A stretch of DNA of 64,000 nt from Chiua virens (lineage: Eukaryota; Basidiomycota; Agaricomycetes; Boletales; Boletaceae), in assembly GCA_019787685.1 (NCBI GenBank), contig JAHNUO010000010.1, positions 682,001 through 746,000 of the forward strand. The letters run 5' to 3'. Positions 21,983 through 31,787 of the stretch are shown in pieces. Position 1 is the stretch's first letter. Each line of letters opens with the position of its first letter. Position numbers and translations under genes: made by a program. Under the pieces are notes generated by a model. That model was not told the origin of the DNA. It ran no database searches and worked only from the letters and a program-made list of their open reading frames with translations.

Positions 21983-23682
21983 TCAGAGGAACCTCACCAA
22001 AGGATACACTCCTCTCCCCCTCTCTAGCTTCAAGTTCAAGTTCGTATCTATATCTGGGTCCTGCCCACCCATACCGGCACACGCTTCGCGTCCCGACCTC
22101 CGAGTCGACCCGAGAAATGGGCTCTCAGGGAGATCCCACCTTCTGAGGGACTTGCTACGGCTAGGAAGCTTTCTCCCCGACCCGGTATCAGTCGGATCCT
22201 CGTTTCCCAACCGCCCGTTGAGACTCGCCAACATCCAATTGGCATACCTTTGCCTGCAGCGTTAGTCTCGGTGTGTAACAGCACACGCGCATGAATCAGA
22301 ACAGACTCACAGCTTGGACAAGACGTAAAATCTGTTACACCGTATGGTGTTCCGTGAGCGATCATGGTGCGTCGCATCCAAAATGAGACTCACATGGCGA
22401 TATGATACAAGGTAGTACGATACGCGAGCGCCAACACGAGCTCGATGAACACCGCTGTTGTCGTGAGCAGACCCGTATCGAACGTCAGCCTGACGAACAT
22501 GATCAACAGTGACCGCAGTGCTACGGGATCGGGGTAGTGATTGACTCTGGAAGAGCTGTGGATGGACGCGTCATTTGGATGAACGGGGACATGGGAAGCC
22601 TCGACGCACTGTCAGAGACAAGTAGATGGTGATCACAGCGTCGCAGAATAGGCTGCCGGATAACCAGATATGTTCCACACGACGAGATGAGACAGACGTC
22701 CAAAAGAGGCTTCAATACGCACTGGAATGTAGAACAGGGGTGATCGACCAGCAAAAAGGTCGGGGACGAGGGCGTACTGAACGTCCTTCAGCAGATCCAA
22801 AGAGAATACAAAGACCCGACTAACTTTGGCGCCGCCGTAAATGACCATGGCACATTGAAGTAATGATACCTAGAGTCTCGGTGAGATTTCCAGCCGCCAA
22901 TTAGAATACAAGCGCTTACTGTCATCACTAACACGGGGACCACGCGCGAGCGTCTCATACTCCAGATCCGCCAGCAGAAAAACCCATGCGCGACACAGGA
23001 CACTACAAGCCGTCATGGTCAGAGGATCGATGACGTAGGATGTTGGCTGACCTATGCCTGTGAGCGGCGCGAGCGCGACATACGACCAGAGCGGAACGGG
23101 TGTCACCACCTGCCCTCCTAGCCCCTCTGCAACGATGGCGGAGAGATCGGAGCCTGTGCGCAGTGACACTGATCCAACAACCATGCAAGGCGAACACGGT
23201 GATCGTGGATTCCACAACCAGTACGAGAGCGACTGCGAGTTTGGATCGGTCGTGACTCGTCAAGGAGCGCATCATTCACTGCGAGGATCACGAGGCGCTC
23301 ACCTAGCATTTTCAACCAAGGTTGGTCATCAGGAAACCGAATGAAATAAATGGCTAACAGTGATGCTCTACGGTCAGCTTCGGCGCGATGGAGGGGGACG
23401 CAGATGGTGCTTACAGCATTGGGCAGATAGGATGCCCATGAACATGAAACACATGGTATAACCAAGGATCTGAGCACCATCAGATCACATACTCGCGAGG
23501 AATCAGATACACGCACGAATGGTCCTTCGCTGGCAAAGACAAGTTTCAGTTTCCCAACACAGCTTCAGGGTAAAAACACGCACACCATCGTAGTGGTCCT
23601 GCCACCCGCAAGTGTCAGTGAAGACCAAGGGACCAATGTCAAGCGTGTAGACGTACACCATTGTTGCAACTTCGATATCCAT
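21983..23682 (-). CDS. DUF6534 multispan membrane protein
   Basis: Spliced minus-strand gene; the probable start MDIEVATMVYVYTLD is at 23682. Recognisable parts in order: YFIRFPDDQPWLKMLVALV (an intron after LKML joins these), VVESTITVFALHGCW, PVPLWSYVALAPLTGI, VAHGFFCWRIWSMRRSRVV, PVLVMTVSACI, WLSGSLFCDAVITIYLSL, LTFDTGLLTTTAVFIELVLA, and a last exon AKVYANWMLASLNGRLGNED with a Ser/Arg-rich cytosolic tail. The FPDD...LK..VA, the FxxWRIW and the TGLLTT segments are the family hallmarks. These are uncharacterised seven-span proteins of Agaricomycetes, often found beside DUF6533 genes. The exon joins near 23120-23200 and 22700-22860 are tentative. The gene is probably intact but I cannot exclude a hidden indel. 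Confidence 0.6.
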
Positions 23683-24590
23683 TACCAGTAGAAACGAACG
23701 AGGGACGTCTTTTCCGTTTGGGACCTCCCAGTATATACACATTCCAAACCGTTCCGAAACAACGGCACTGATGGATCCATGATGCCATCTACACGGGCCG
23801 CTGCAGGCAGAGCGTGTTTACCCGCCCCCCGTCCCATCGGTGTGCTAAAGACCTGAACCCTCGGTACCCGAACAACACCGCAGGGGTTGATGTCGACGGC
23901 GACTCAGACTGTTCTAAGCTCTGCGTCGAGGCCGTCGGAGCGGGGACTACGCGCGTTTGACCCCGCACGATCGCAGTTCGACGGCCTCCGACGAACCAAC
24001 CTCACGACGAATGATAGACCCCGAGCGTCAAACAACATGGAAACACGAGAATAGGCCCAGGCAGGCAACGGTGCACTGCGTTTGCCCGCTGGTACGGACC
24101 CGTCCCAACCCGTCACATGTCGTTCTCGACGCCTGATCCTGTGTTGTGAGAACGTTGCCTGTTTATCTGATACCGAACATGGCAGCAACACTGGCATCCG
24201 ACGAGCTTCGAGATACGTAGACGTGCCCCAAGGTAACCTTGAGATGCGATACACGAGCAACCTCCAACGTCGCTGAGTTGGGAAGCTGTGGTAAAAGCTC
24301 ATGCTCAGAGAAAAGTCATTGCAGTCTGCGGAAATAGCCGACAGTCGACGTCTGGAGGAGTAAAACTACCTGAGAATGAGTATGCAAGCGATCATACTAG
24401 AAAAGAAGACGAACCAGTTGTCAATGAGATCGGAGACGCGCCTCTGGGAGTCTTCAAGCAGCCACATGATGTCGAGCGATAATTAAGTCGTAACACATGA
24501 TTCTAATCTGGCATTAGTTCACCTCATGAAGCTCTGAAGGACTTCATGACTCCATGTGACGTCTCAAGGGTTGGTAACCGATTTGAAAAA
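23683..24590. other. No gene recognised
   Basis: Short frames on both strands lack motifs. It lies beyond the last full array unit and probably represents decayed flanking sequence. Confidence 0.35.
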
Positions 24591-24599
24591 GGTTGTGTC

Positions 24600-24990
24600 C
24601 ACCGATACGCAGTTACTGTGGACGACTACATTAAGAAGAATGCTCCAAGTTGGAGTTTCACAACTTGGGCGCCAAGACGTGACTGAGAACCGAAGTAGTA
24701 AGAAAAGACAGATAAACGCAAGTTCAAGGGGAGCCCTACTGTTGGGATCAGGACCGTCGGGCTATTGTGTTCGCTGTCGATGTCAACCAGCTCACCTAGT
24801 ATTCTCAAACACGATCGGTCGTCGGGAAAGTGTGTAGTTGCTAACACCAAATCCGCTGCATCGAATCCTACAACAAGCTCAGCTACCCATGACATCCATT
24901 CAGGTTAATGAAAATACGCGCGACCAATGTCACACTGCGAGAGGTGTTTGGGCGTACTTCTATCCTTTCGTAAGCTCGAAATCCATTGTG
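24600..24990 (-). pseudogene. DUF6534 relic
   Basis: The minus strand reads ATTHFPDDRSCLRILGEL, matching the YFIRFPDDQPWLKMLGER stretch of the gene at 21983-23682 including the same splice-donor position after LxxL. A short MDFELTKG further upstream corresponds to MDIEVAT. No downstream exons were found, so this is an isolated 5' fragment. Confidence 0.45.
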
Positions 24991-25309
24991 AGTAGAGGCA
25001 GCATTTTCCAAGTGACCTCTTCTCACTGAGTGTCTACACGACCAAATTTTCCAGACAAACAGGCATAGGTCATCATCACCAAGCCACGCGGGGCAGTAAT
25101 TATCCTGGGTGTCCGTCCTATCGTCTGTCCACTGGTTCCGGAAGGTGTTTCAATTGTACTGCCCACGGACTGAGAAGCGTTCTCACCTCACGAAGAGACT
25201 CATCAGCGTTGTCAACGTCGGTTGATCGGAGAACTGCCCGCGATCATGCATCCCACAGGGTTGTCCGCGCTTGAAGACCGAGCATCCAGCATCGCCGCGG
25301 AGGCACGAG
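24991..25309. other. No gene recognised
   Basis: No motif or splice pattern seen. Confidence 0.3.
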
Positions 25310-25612
25310 AATAACCCAGTGTACACACAGAAAGAAGGGGTGCTGCCAACATCTTGCGACGAGATGTATCGGATATGCCCTATCTGATAACTCACGCACT
25401 ATACTAACCCAGTGTACACGCAGGAAGAAAGGATGCTGCCAATGTCTTGTGACGAGATGTTTCGGTATGCCCTATCTGATAACTCACGCACTATGCCAAC
25501 CCAGTGTACGAGAATAACCTAGTGTACACACAGAAAGAAGGGATGTTGCCAACGTCTTGTGACGAGATGTTTCGGTATGTCCTATCTGATAACTCACGCA
25601 CTATACTGGTTG
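25310..25612. repeat. Minisatellite, three ~93-110 bp repeats
   Basis: Three direct copies start with (A)CCCAGTGTACA, share GACGAGATGT.TCGG, and end TATCTGATAACTCACGCACTAT (first at ~25314, second ~25408, third ~25501). They are about 85-90% identical by eye. The third carries a ~17-bp internal duplication (AACCCAGTGTACGAGAATAACCTAGTGTACA). Confidence 0.75.
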
Positions 25613-26262
25613 TGAGAACGACGCCCAGGATAAATTGACAACAGGGTACGCACTTCATTCAAGATCCCACATGGTCTAAAGATAAGGTACGATGTTTCGA
25701 ATTGGACCTCGCCGCGTAATACCAACCGTATGCGCGTTCATCACGTCGTTCCCCAAGAGTCCTGATCCTCACACAAGTATTATTAATTGAGCCAAACAGT
25801 TTGCAAGACGAGTTCAAGCGTTCATTGACCAAGTTTTACCGACAACTGTATATAAACCATCCCTATTAGAACATATGGCAACAACAGAGAAGTAGTGTGA
25901 TGTACGGAACTACCGACCCGTCCCCTCTTCTTGGAATTCGAAGACGCGATAAATGGGTACTTAGACGTCCAGATTGCTCGTGACACGGCCTGACACTCGA
26001 ACGGCCACGTGAACGCTTCAACGCTTGCGCAGCCATGAGCAACATGGGGAAAAGTTGGCCGTGTCGCCGCACGAAGAAGAAAACAAAAAGGACCAAGTCG
26101 GTTGACTTTCATAGGAAGCAGCGTGGGAACGTCGCACTAGGGCAGGCAATCGATAGGTACATTCAGCGCCCGGTTAACTATAGTACATTCACTAATCTCG
26201 TATATATTTGTGTCCTTCGCAATTAGTAGCTCTGCCGCATGCAAGTTCAAAAACATAAAATA
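25613..26262. other. Intergenic, no gene recognised
   Basis: Open frames on the minus strand to ~26110 have no recognisable motif. It contains the 3' flank of the kinase-like gene. Confidence 0.35.
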
Positions 26263-27355
26263 TCAAGCTGTTCCAAATCCAGACTTTGCCAGACCGACTG
26301 CCCCGACAGCTGCCGCGTCTTCGACAAACTCGACGTACCGGAAGACACAGCCCCGTTTCTTGAGCTCGTCGAGTACGAGCTCTCTATATGCTTCCACCCT
26401 CACCAAGCTGCCTCCAAAACACAGAATTGCGTCCTCCGCCTTGACACCCTTGGGTTTCAACGCAACATCTCCCGGCGTCAGACATAACATCGCGATCTGA
26501 TCCGCGAGTGCACCGGCACAGTTCCGCAACACCCTCAATGCAAACTCATCTCCCTCTTCGAACGCGGCTTCAAACACCAATGGGCTCAGTTGCGAGAGTC
26601 GTTTCTCGCGCGCAACCAGCTGATAGGGTGGGACGTCTGGTGCAGCTGCACTATGTGGCTCCGGAATATGTATCACGGGAAGCACCTCGGCCGCGTTCTC
26701 CTCTCCGGTGATCCCAAACTGAGCAAGCACCTTTTCTTTAAGGTTGCTCTTGGGGATCGGGGTTATGCCCAGGGAGGAACGTGCCAGATCATGCATCATC
26801 AACCGAAGCGTCTCGCGACCGACGTGAAAACCACCGCCCTCGTCACCGAGAATCCATCCCCACCCGCCTGTACGTGCGAGTTCGACGGGGGAACCGAAGG
26901 TATCTTGGGTAAATGAGACGACACAAGAACCGGTACCTGCGATAGCGGTAACTGCGTGTGCAATATCCGGGTAGAATCGGAGTGGGGCGGCGAGGAGATG
27001 AGTGTCGTTGGCGACGGTGAGGTATGTGCCTAAGGGCAGATTGAGGAGGGGTGCAACGGCGATCGCGGCGTTGCGAGCAGCCGCAGGGGAGTCGACGCCA
27101 GGAAATTCCGAACCAGGCGGAGGCAAACATGCCGGGAGCTACAGGTAGAGCTACGGGTTCTGTCGATGGTGGGGATACGCACGTCTTGAGCGCATTGGAG
27201 ACTGCTGTACGAATAGCGTCTTGGAAGTCTGCTGCAGACATGTAGGAAAAGTTGGACGGGCCACCGAGAGCGCGGCCGACGATGTCACCATTATGATTGG
27301 TGATGACGGCGGAAGTCTTGGATCCACCGCAGTCTACGCAGAGAAAGTAGGACAT
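26263..27355 (-). pseudogene. N-acetylglucosamine kinase-like (BadF/BadG family), one frameshift
   Basis: The family phosphorylates GlcNAc to GlcNAc-6-phosphate (sugar-kinase/HSP70/actin fold) in cytosolic amino-sugar salvage. Start ATG at 27355. Motifs: phosphate-1 loop VDCGGSKTSAVI, GGPSN, WFGIS(G)VD, VANDTHLLAA, IAGTGSCVVSF, RTGGWGWILGDEGGGFHVG and C-terminal CFGGSL. No intron is needed, and the total of ~363 aa suits the family (~345 aa). One extra base near 27100 splits the frame between WFGIS and GVDSPAAARN; both sides are otherwise perfect, so this is either a very young pseudogene or a sequencing error. It is transcribed divergently from the acyl-CoA synthetase gene, and the pair recurs in the second duplicated block as a relic. 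Confidence 0.75.
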
Positions 27356-27825
27356 CGCGGTGCCGTCGTAGTCAAGACGAAGAACTATGCACTTGAGGTC
27401 AGCAAATTTAACGACCGCATGGGCAGCAGTACACGAGAATGCACCGAATCTAATCAGTGTTACACATGGAACATAGATAAGATGTCTATTCGGAGTTTTA
27501 ATCGGAGCTCTTCAGACCTGACTGTCACAAGAAGCTTTTCCCTCAAGTGGCAGACTCGATTGGAGATTGGAGATTGGAGATTGGAGTACAAGTTAGTGAC
27601 CAATACGCACAGTTTCGTTCAAATTGTACTTCTGGCATCATGATTCAACTCCTTTTTTCAATGTCTTGGCAGGGGTAGGCGTTGATTCAGTAAACGAAGT
27701 TGTGATCGGATTTACGTGGGGAGTTTCTTCCCGACATAGTAGCACCTTAGGAAACTCTGCCCGTGACGCCGGACTTGGTGTCAAGACAAACTCTCAGATT
27801 GTCCCTCTTTACTGCTACCATCATT
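27356..27825. promoter_or_regulatory. Divergent intergenic region, kinase / acyl-CoA synthetase
   Basis: A 470-bp shared upstream region containing a short GGAGATTGGAGATTGGAGATTGGAG direct repeat (~27561). No ORF of note. Bidirectional regulation is possible but not shown. Confidence 0.4.
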
Positions 27826-30143
27826 ATGTCCCAGCTCGTATTGAAGTCCCCTCACAAAGATGTACCTTTGTTCCGCAGGTCCATCTTTACCCATATTCTC
27901 GGAACTACACCAGACGCACCGGGTCTCGTGGGTGGTTTTCCTGCTGCTTCCCCCGCTTTCATCGATGCTGCCACTAACACCGTCCTCACGCGCGGTGCAG
28001 TCCGTTCCTTAGCCCTTCAGTTTGCGTACTCCCTCCACAACCTCCCTCCATCCCTCTCATACCTTCCCAACACTACATCACCTCACACTATCCTCATATT
28101 TTCCCCCAACAATATCGTCTGGCCCATCCTTTTACACGGCATTGCCGCCGCAGGCTTTCGCGCTACGCTTGCAAATAGTGCCTACACCTCCAGTGAACTA
28201 GCTTTCCAGTATACCAATGCAGGTGCTCACCTCGTCTTTACCCACCCGACGCTCGTCCACGTTGTCCAAGATGCCCTCAAGTCTATTGGCTGTACCGAGT
28301 CCGACATTCGTACCAGAGTCGTGGTGGTGACATCCCACTGGCTCACAGGCGTGGCTGACCCTGGACCCACCGGTAATGTGCAACTTACGCGACTGGACGC
28401 TTTCCTCGGGAGAGGCGCGCTTTCAAGTGAGGTCAGCTTCGACGGCGAACGGTCCAACGAGACATTGTACCTTTGTTACTCCTCCGGCACGACCGGTAAA
28501 CCCAAAGGCGTGGAGACCACTCATTACAACCTTACCTCGCTCATCGAGATCCTCAGGCCAGCGTGGCCAGGAACGACACCGTGTCTAACACCGACATTGC
28601 CCAAGGATAGGAATGATCCACAGCCAGACGTGTTTTTTGGGTCGTTGCCGTATTATCACATTTATGGCGCAATCAAATTGCTGGTCTTTCCCCTCTCGTT
28701 GGGTACACCGGCAGTAGTAATGTCAGGTTTCGATCCAGTACGGTTCTGCGAGGCCGTGGAACGATACAGAGCCACGGTTATCTTGGTCGTCCCTCCCATG
28801 TTAGTTGTGCTTGCTCGTCATGATGGTATGTACCTCCCATACAATCAATTTGTGTGCCCTCGCGATGGAGCATGCACTTTCATTGTTCGATTTCATGTAC
28901 TGAATCCCTTGTCGGCAGCCATCGAAAAGTATAACATGACTTCGATGCGCATTCTCTTCTCCGGTGCTGCTCCACTCGGACCAGACCTTGTTGCGACCAC
29001 TAGAACGCGCCTTCAAAAAGTGGGCGCAAACGTTGCCGTTACTCAGGGTGTGTCCATTTTATCCACCACTTTTGTGCTACCCAACCCACTTTTTGCATCA
29101 GCATATGGTCTTACAGAGACGTCCCCGACGATGACACTACTGCACCCAAACGATGCCATCACACACATCGGTTCTGTCGGCCACGTATTGCCCAACATCG
29201 AAGTCCGATTGGTTCGGGAGGATGCGGGAGAGGTCAGCATGTGACATTCATGCTACGTGTTGCTGTCGATCGCTGATAGAATTTTCGGACAAATCTAGGT
29301 TATCACCGACATCGATGGGGCGGGTGAGATGTGGGTTAGAGGACCCACGGTGATGAAAGTACGTTTCATGACTAGCTACCTTCAGAGGGGCAGTTTGCTG
29401 ATGCGAAGTGCGTGACTAGGGATACTTGAACAATTCCAGTGCAACCGCAGCGGCAATCACGCCAGACGGGTGGTTCAAGACCGGCGATATTGCGATTAGC
29501 GATGCGGAGGGTTTCCTTACTATTGTTGACAGACGCAAGGAACTTATCAAGTACAAGGTGAGCTAATCAAGTCCCAGAAATACACCTGGGCCGATATTTA
29601 TTCACTTCCTTGCTCTTCTTGGCAGGGTTTCCAAGGTAAGTTGGCTCTCGCAGCATGGAAGGTTGACTACGCTAACGGACCTTGGCTACAGTACCTCCCG
29701 CAGAGCTCGAGGCGCTTCTTTTGCAACACCCCGACATTGCCGACGCTGCTGTTATTGGGATAGAAAGCAAAGAGGAAGCAACAGAGTTACCGCGGTAAGC
29801 AGAATGATCATGTCGTCTACGTTTCTTCTGACTTTCGTTTGTCAATGTCAGGGCGTACATCGTACCCACGCGCCCGATCGCACCATCGGAGGTAGTTGCC
29901 TTTGCACTCAAGATCCAAACGTGGGCCGCGAGTCGAGCGGCGCCGCACAAAAAATTACGGGGTGGCCTTATCATGGTGAATCAGATCCCGAAGAGGTAAG
30001 TTTATGCGATGTTGTTGTATTCATGGAGCTGATATCGCGGACTGTTGTTTAGTGCTTCAGGCAAGATCTTACGGCGGGAATTGCGGGAGAGAAGCAAGGG
30101 TGAGGTGGGGCATGGGCAGGTGATGCCACGATCGAAGTTGTAG
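27826..30143 (+). CDS. Acyl-CoA synthetase / 4CL-like, peroxisomal (copy 1)
   Basis: ANL-superfamily enzyme that adenylates a carboxylic acid and transfers it to CoA. Eight exons; those placed start 27826-28825, 28919-29047, 29102-29232, 29299-29358, 29420-29557, with the rest to the TAG at 30141-30143; about 600 aa. Motifs in order: A3 P-loop [20 protein letters not shown]5 [10 protein letters not shown]7 GWFKTGD, A8 [18 protein letters not shown], and A10 [11 protein letters not shown] with the catalytic lysine. The protein ends MPRSKL, so SKL is a type-1 peroxisomal targeting signal, as in plant 4CL-like/OPCL enzymes. The substrate (aryl, jasmonate-like or medium-chain acid) cannot be read from sequence. 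All introns are GT-AG and phases agree; no disruption. It sits between the kinase-like gene and the CHAT gene in a duplicated block. Confidence 0.9.
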
Positions 30144-30379
30144 GAGGGAGATGCCAGAGGAAGACCTGATCGTATGGCTCATCCCGTTCGTTAATATCTG
30201 ATATCTGTTGTAGACAATTTGTCGGAAGCATCAATGCAGTAATTTCAGACTAACGACTAAACGCATTGTGGATCAGAAAACAAAACCCGCGCTCGCACCG
30301 TCTATTGGTTCCCACTACTAACAATCTATGAACAGCTTCCGAACATTCAGATGATGTAAACCTATCGCGTCAAATCTGC
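30144..30379. other. 3' flank of copy-1 synthetase
   Basis: Unremarkable spacer; nearly the same sequence follows the second synthetase at 38857-39060. Confidence 0.4.
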
Positions 30380-31787
30380 AACGTGGTCCTTCGCACTGCC
30401 TCGTTTCACATTACCCTTCCCAGCTTCCCTCTGCCGCCCCATTCCCACTGTACAACTACGACGATCGTCTCTGCCCACCGCGTAAGTCTTCCACTATCCA
30501 TAGAGTAGGTTTTTCTCTCCCTTTTGACATTCGGTGTTGGTCTAGTTTTCCTTATTCGCACCTCACACCTCTACACTCTTATCGCCCAACACCTCGCCGA
30601 CCGCGTCCACAACGCAGACCCAGTCGAATCTCGTGAGTGCGCCTGTTATTCTGTGTTCGTCGATTCACCCTTTCCTGCGTCTTGCGTGTCTTTTGACCGT
30701 AGATCATCTTTTTTTTCAGATTATCCTTCCTCTTCCCCTCGCAAGCGCTCGTCTTGCATTGCCTCCTGCCTCGCCTTTTCAAATCCTTACCTCGACACGC
30801 TCCCATATTTCCCTGACCCTCTGGTGTTTCTCATCTGCCCATCGTTCCTCTCTGTTCGACCTCGACCATCCTTACTCCTCCAGCTCTCGTCGATCTAGTC
30901 TTTCTACGTTCCAATCTAGCGTCTTCTCAGTCACCTCAGCTACTTCTTCTTATCCCACATCCTTTCGCCCATCTCTGCTGTGCCTCTGCATCCCCCCTTG
31001 AGCTTCTCGTCATCTGACTTCGCATTGCCCCTTCCACTTCTCTGCCGAATCACACGTTGATCATTTCCTTTCTCGCATTTCTGTATTCTTTCGTCCCTTG
31101 CTCGGTTTCCTGTGGGTCTTCACGAATATATATTATGTGTCGATCATTCATCTAACGAGTACATTTTTTAGCAATCTTACATCATCCTTTCTGTCGTTCG
31201 CTCTCTCCTCGCCTTTACTCGCTGCTCCCCCTCTCCCGCCTCGCTCTGCTCTAGTTTCCCTACCCTCTCAGATATTGCCTACTCGTCTCTTTCCTCCCCA
31301 TTGGATCTCGCCCCCGCCTGTTTGCCTTCGTCGACTCTTCTGCTGCTTTTCTCTCCGTCGCTCCTCACCACGCAATCCCTTGCCATTCGTCTTCACCCTC
31401 TTTTCCCCGCTTGCTTGAATTCTCACCTCGTGTTGTCTCGCCACCATCGCCCGCCCGCCCTATTAAATCTTGTCGCTGCCCTCTTCTCGCGATCACCAGT
31501 CATCTCGTCATAAACATCACTCGTCCCTCGCCCCTGAGTCCATCTCCCGATCTCGATCTCAGCATATCAATCGTGCCGAGTCTGATTCATCCGTTCCAAG
31601 TCCTCCCTCCCGCCTCGCACCACTCGTAATTCCGCCCTCGCTTCGCCCATCCTACCGCCGGTCTCACCCATTCAACTTCCTCGCTGTCCCATCCGGAGTC
31701 CTACCTTTTTAATTCCCGTCGTATCACCTACCTCATCTCTGTGTCCCGTTTTACCCGTCGTTCTCGCCCCACTTCGTCATTATCAAC
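30380..31787 (+). promoter_or_regulatory. Pyrimidine-rich leader of CHAT gene 1
   Basis: About 1.4 kb with a very strong C+T bias on the plus strand (tracts such as ctccttttctctctc, ccctctcccgcctcgc) and no long ORF. It contains GTGAGTG...TTTTTTTCAG near 30634-30719, a plausible 5'-UTR intron. The same leader precedes CHAT gene 2 (39040-40430) and a similar one precedes CHAT 3. Such C/T tracts are typical of strong fungal core promoters and 5' UTRs but are rarely this long. Confidence 0.5.

Noticed and set aside
25310..25612. CRISPR array
   Set aside because: Repeats are contiguous ~95-bp units without unique spacers, in a eukaryotic genome.
30380..31787. Coding ORFs in the pyrimidine-rich leader
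   Set aside because: They are Ser/Pro/Leu-rich translations of C/T tracts, not conserved in frame between the two copies.
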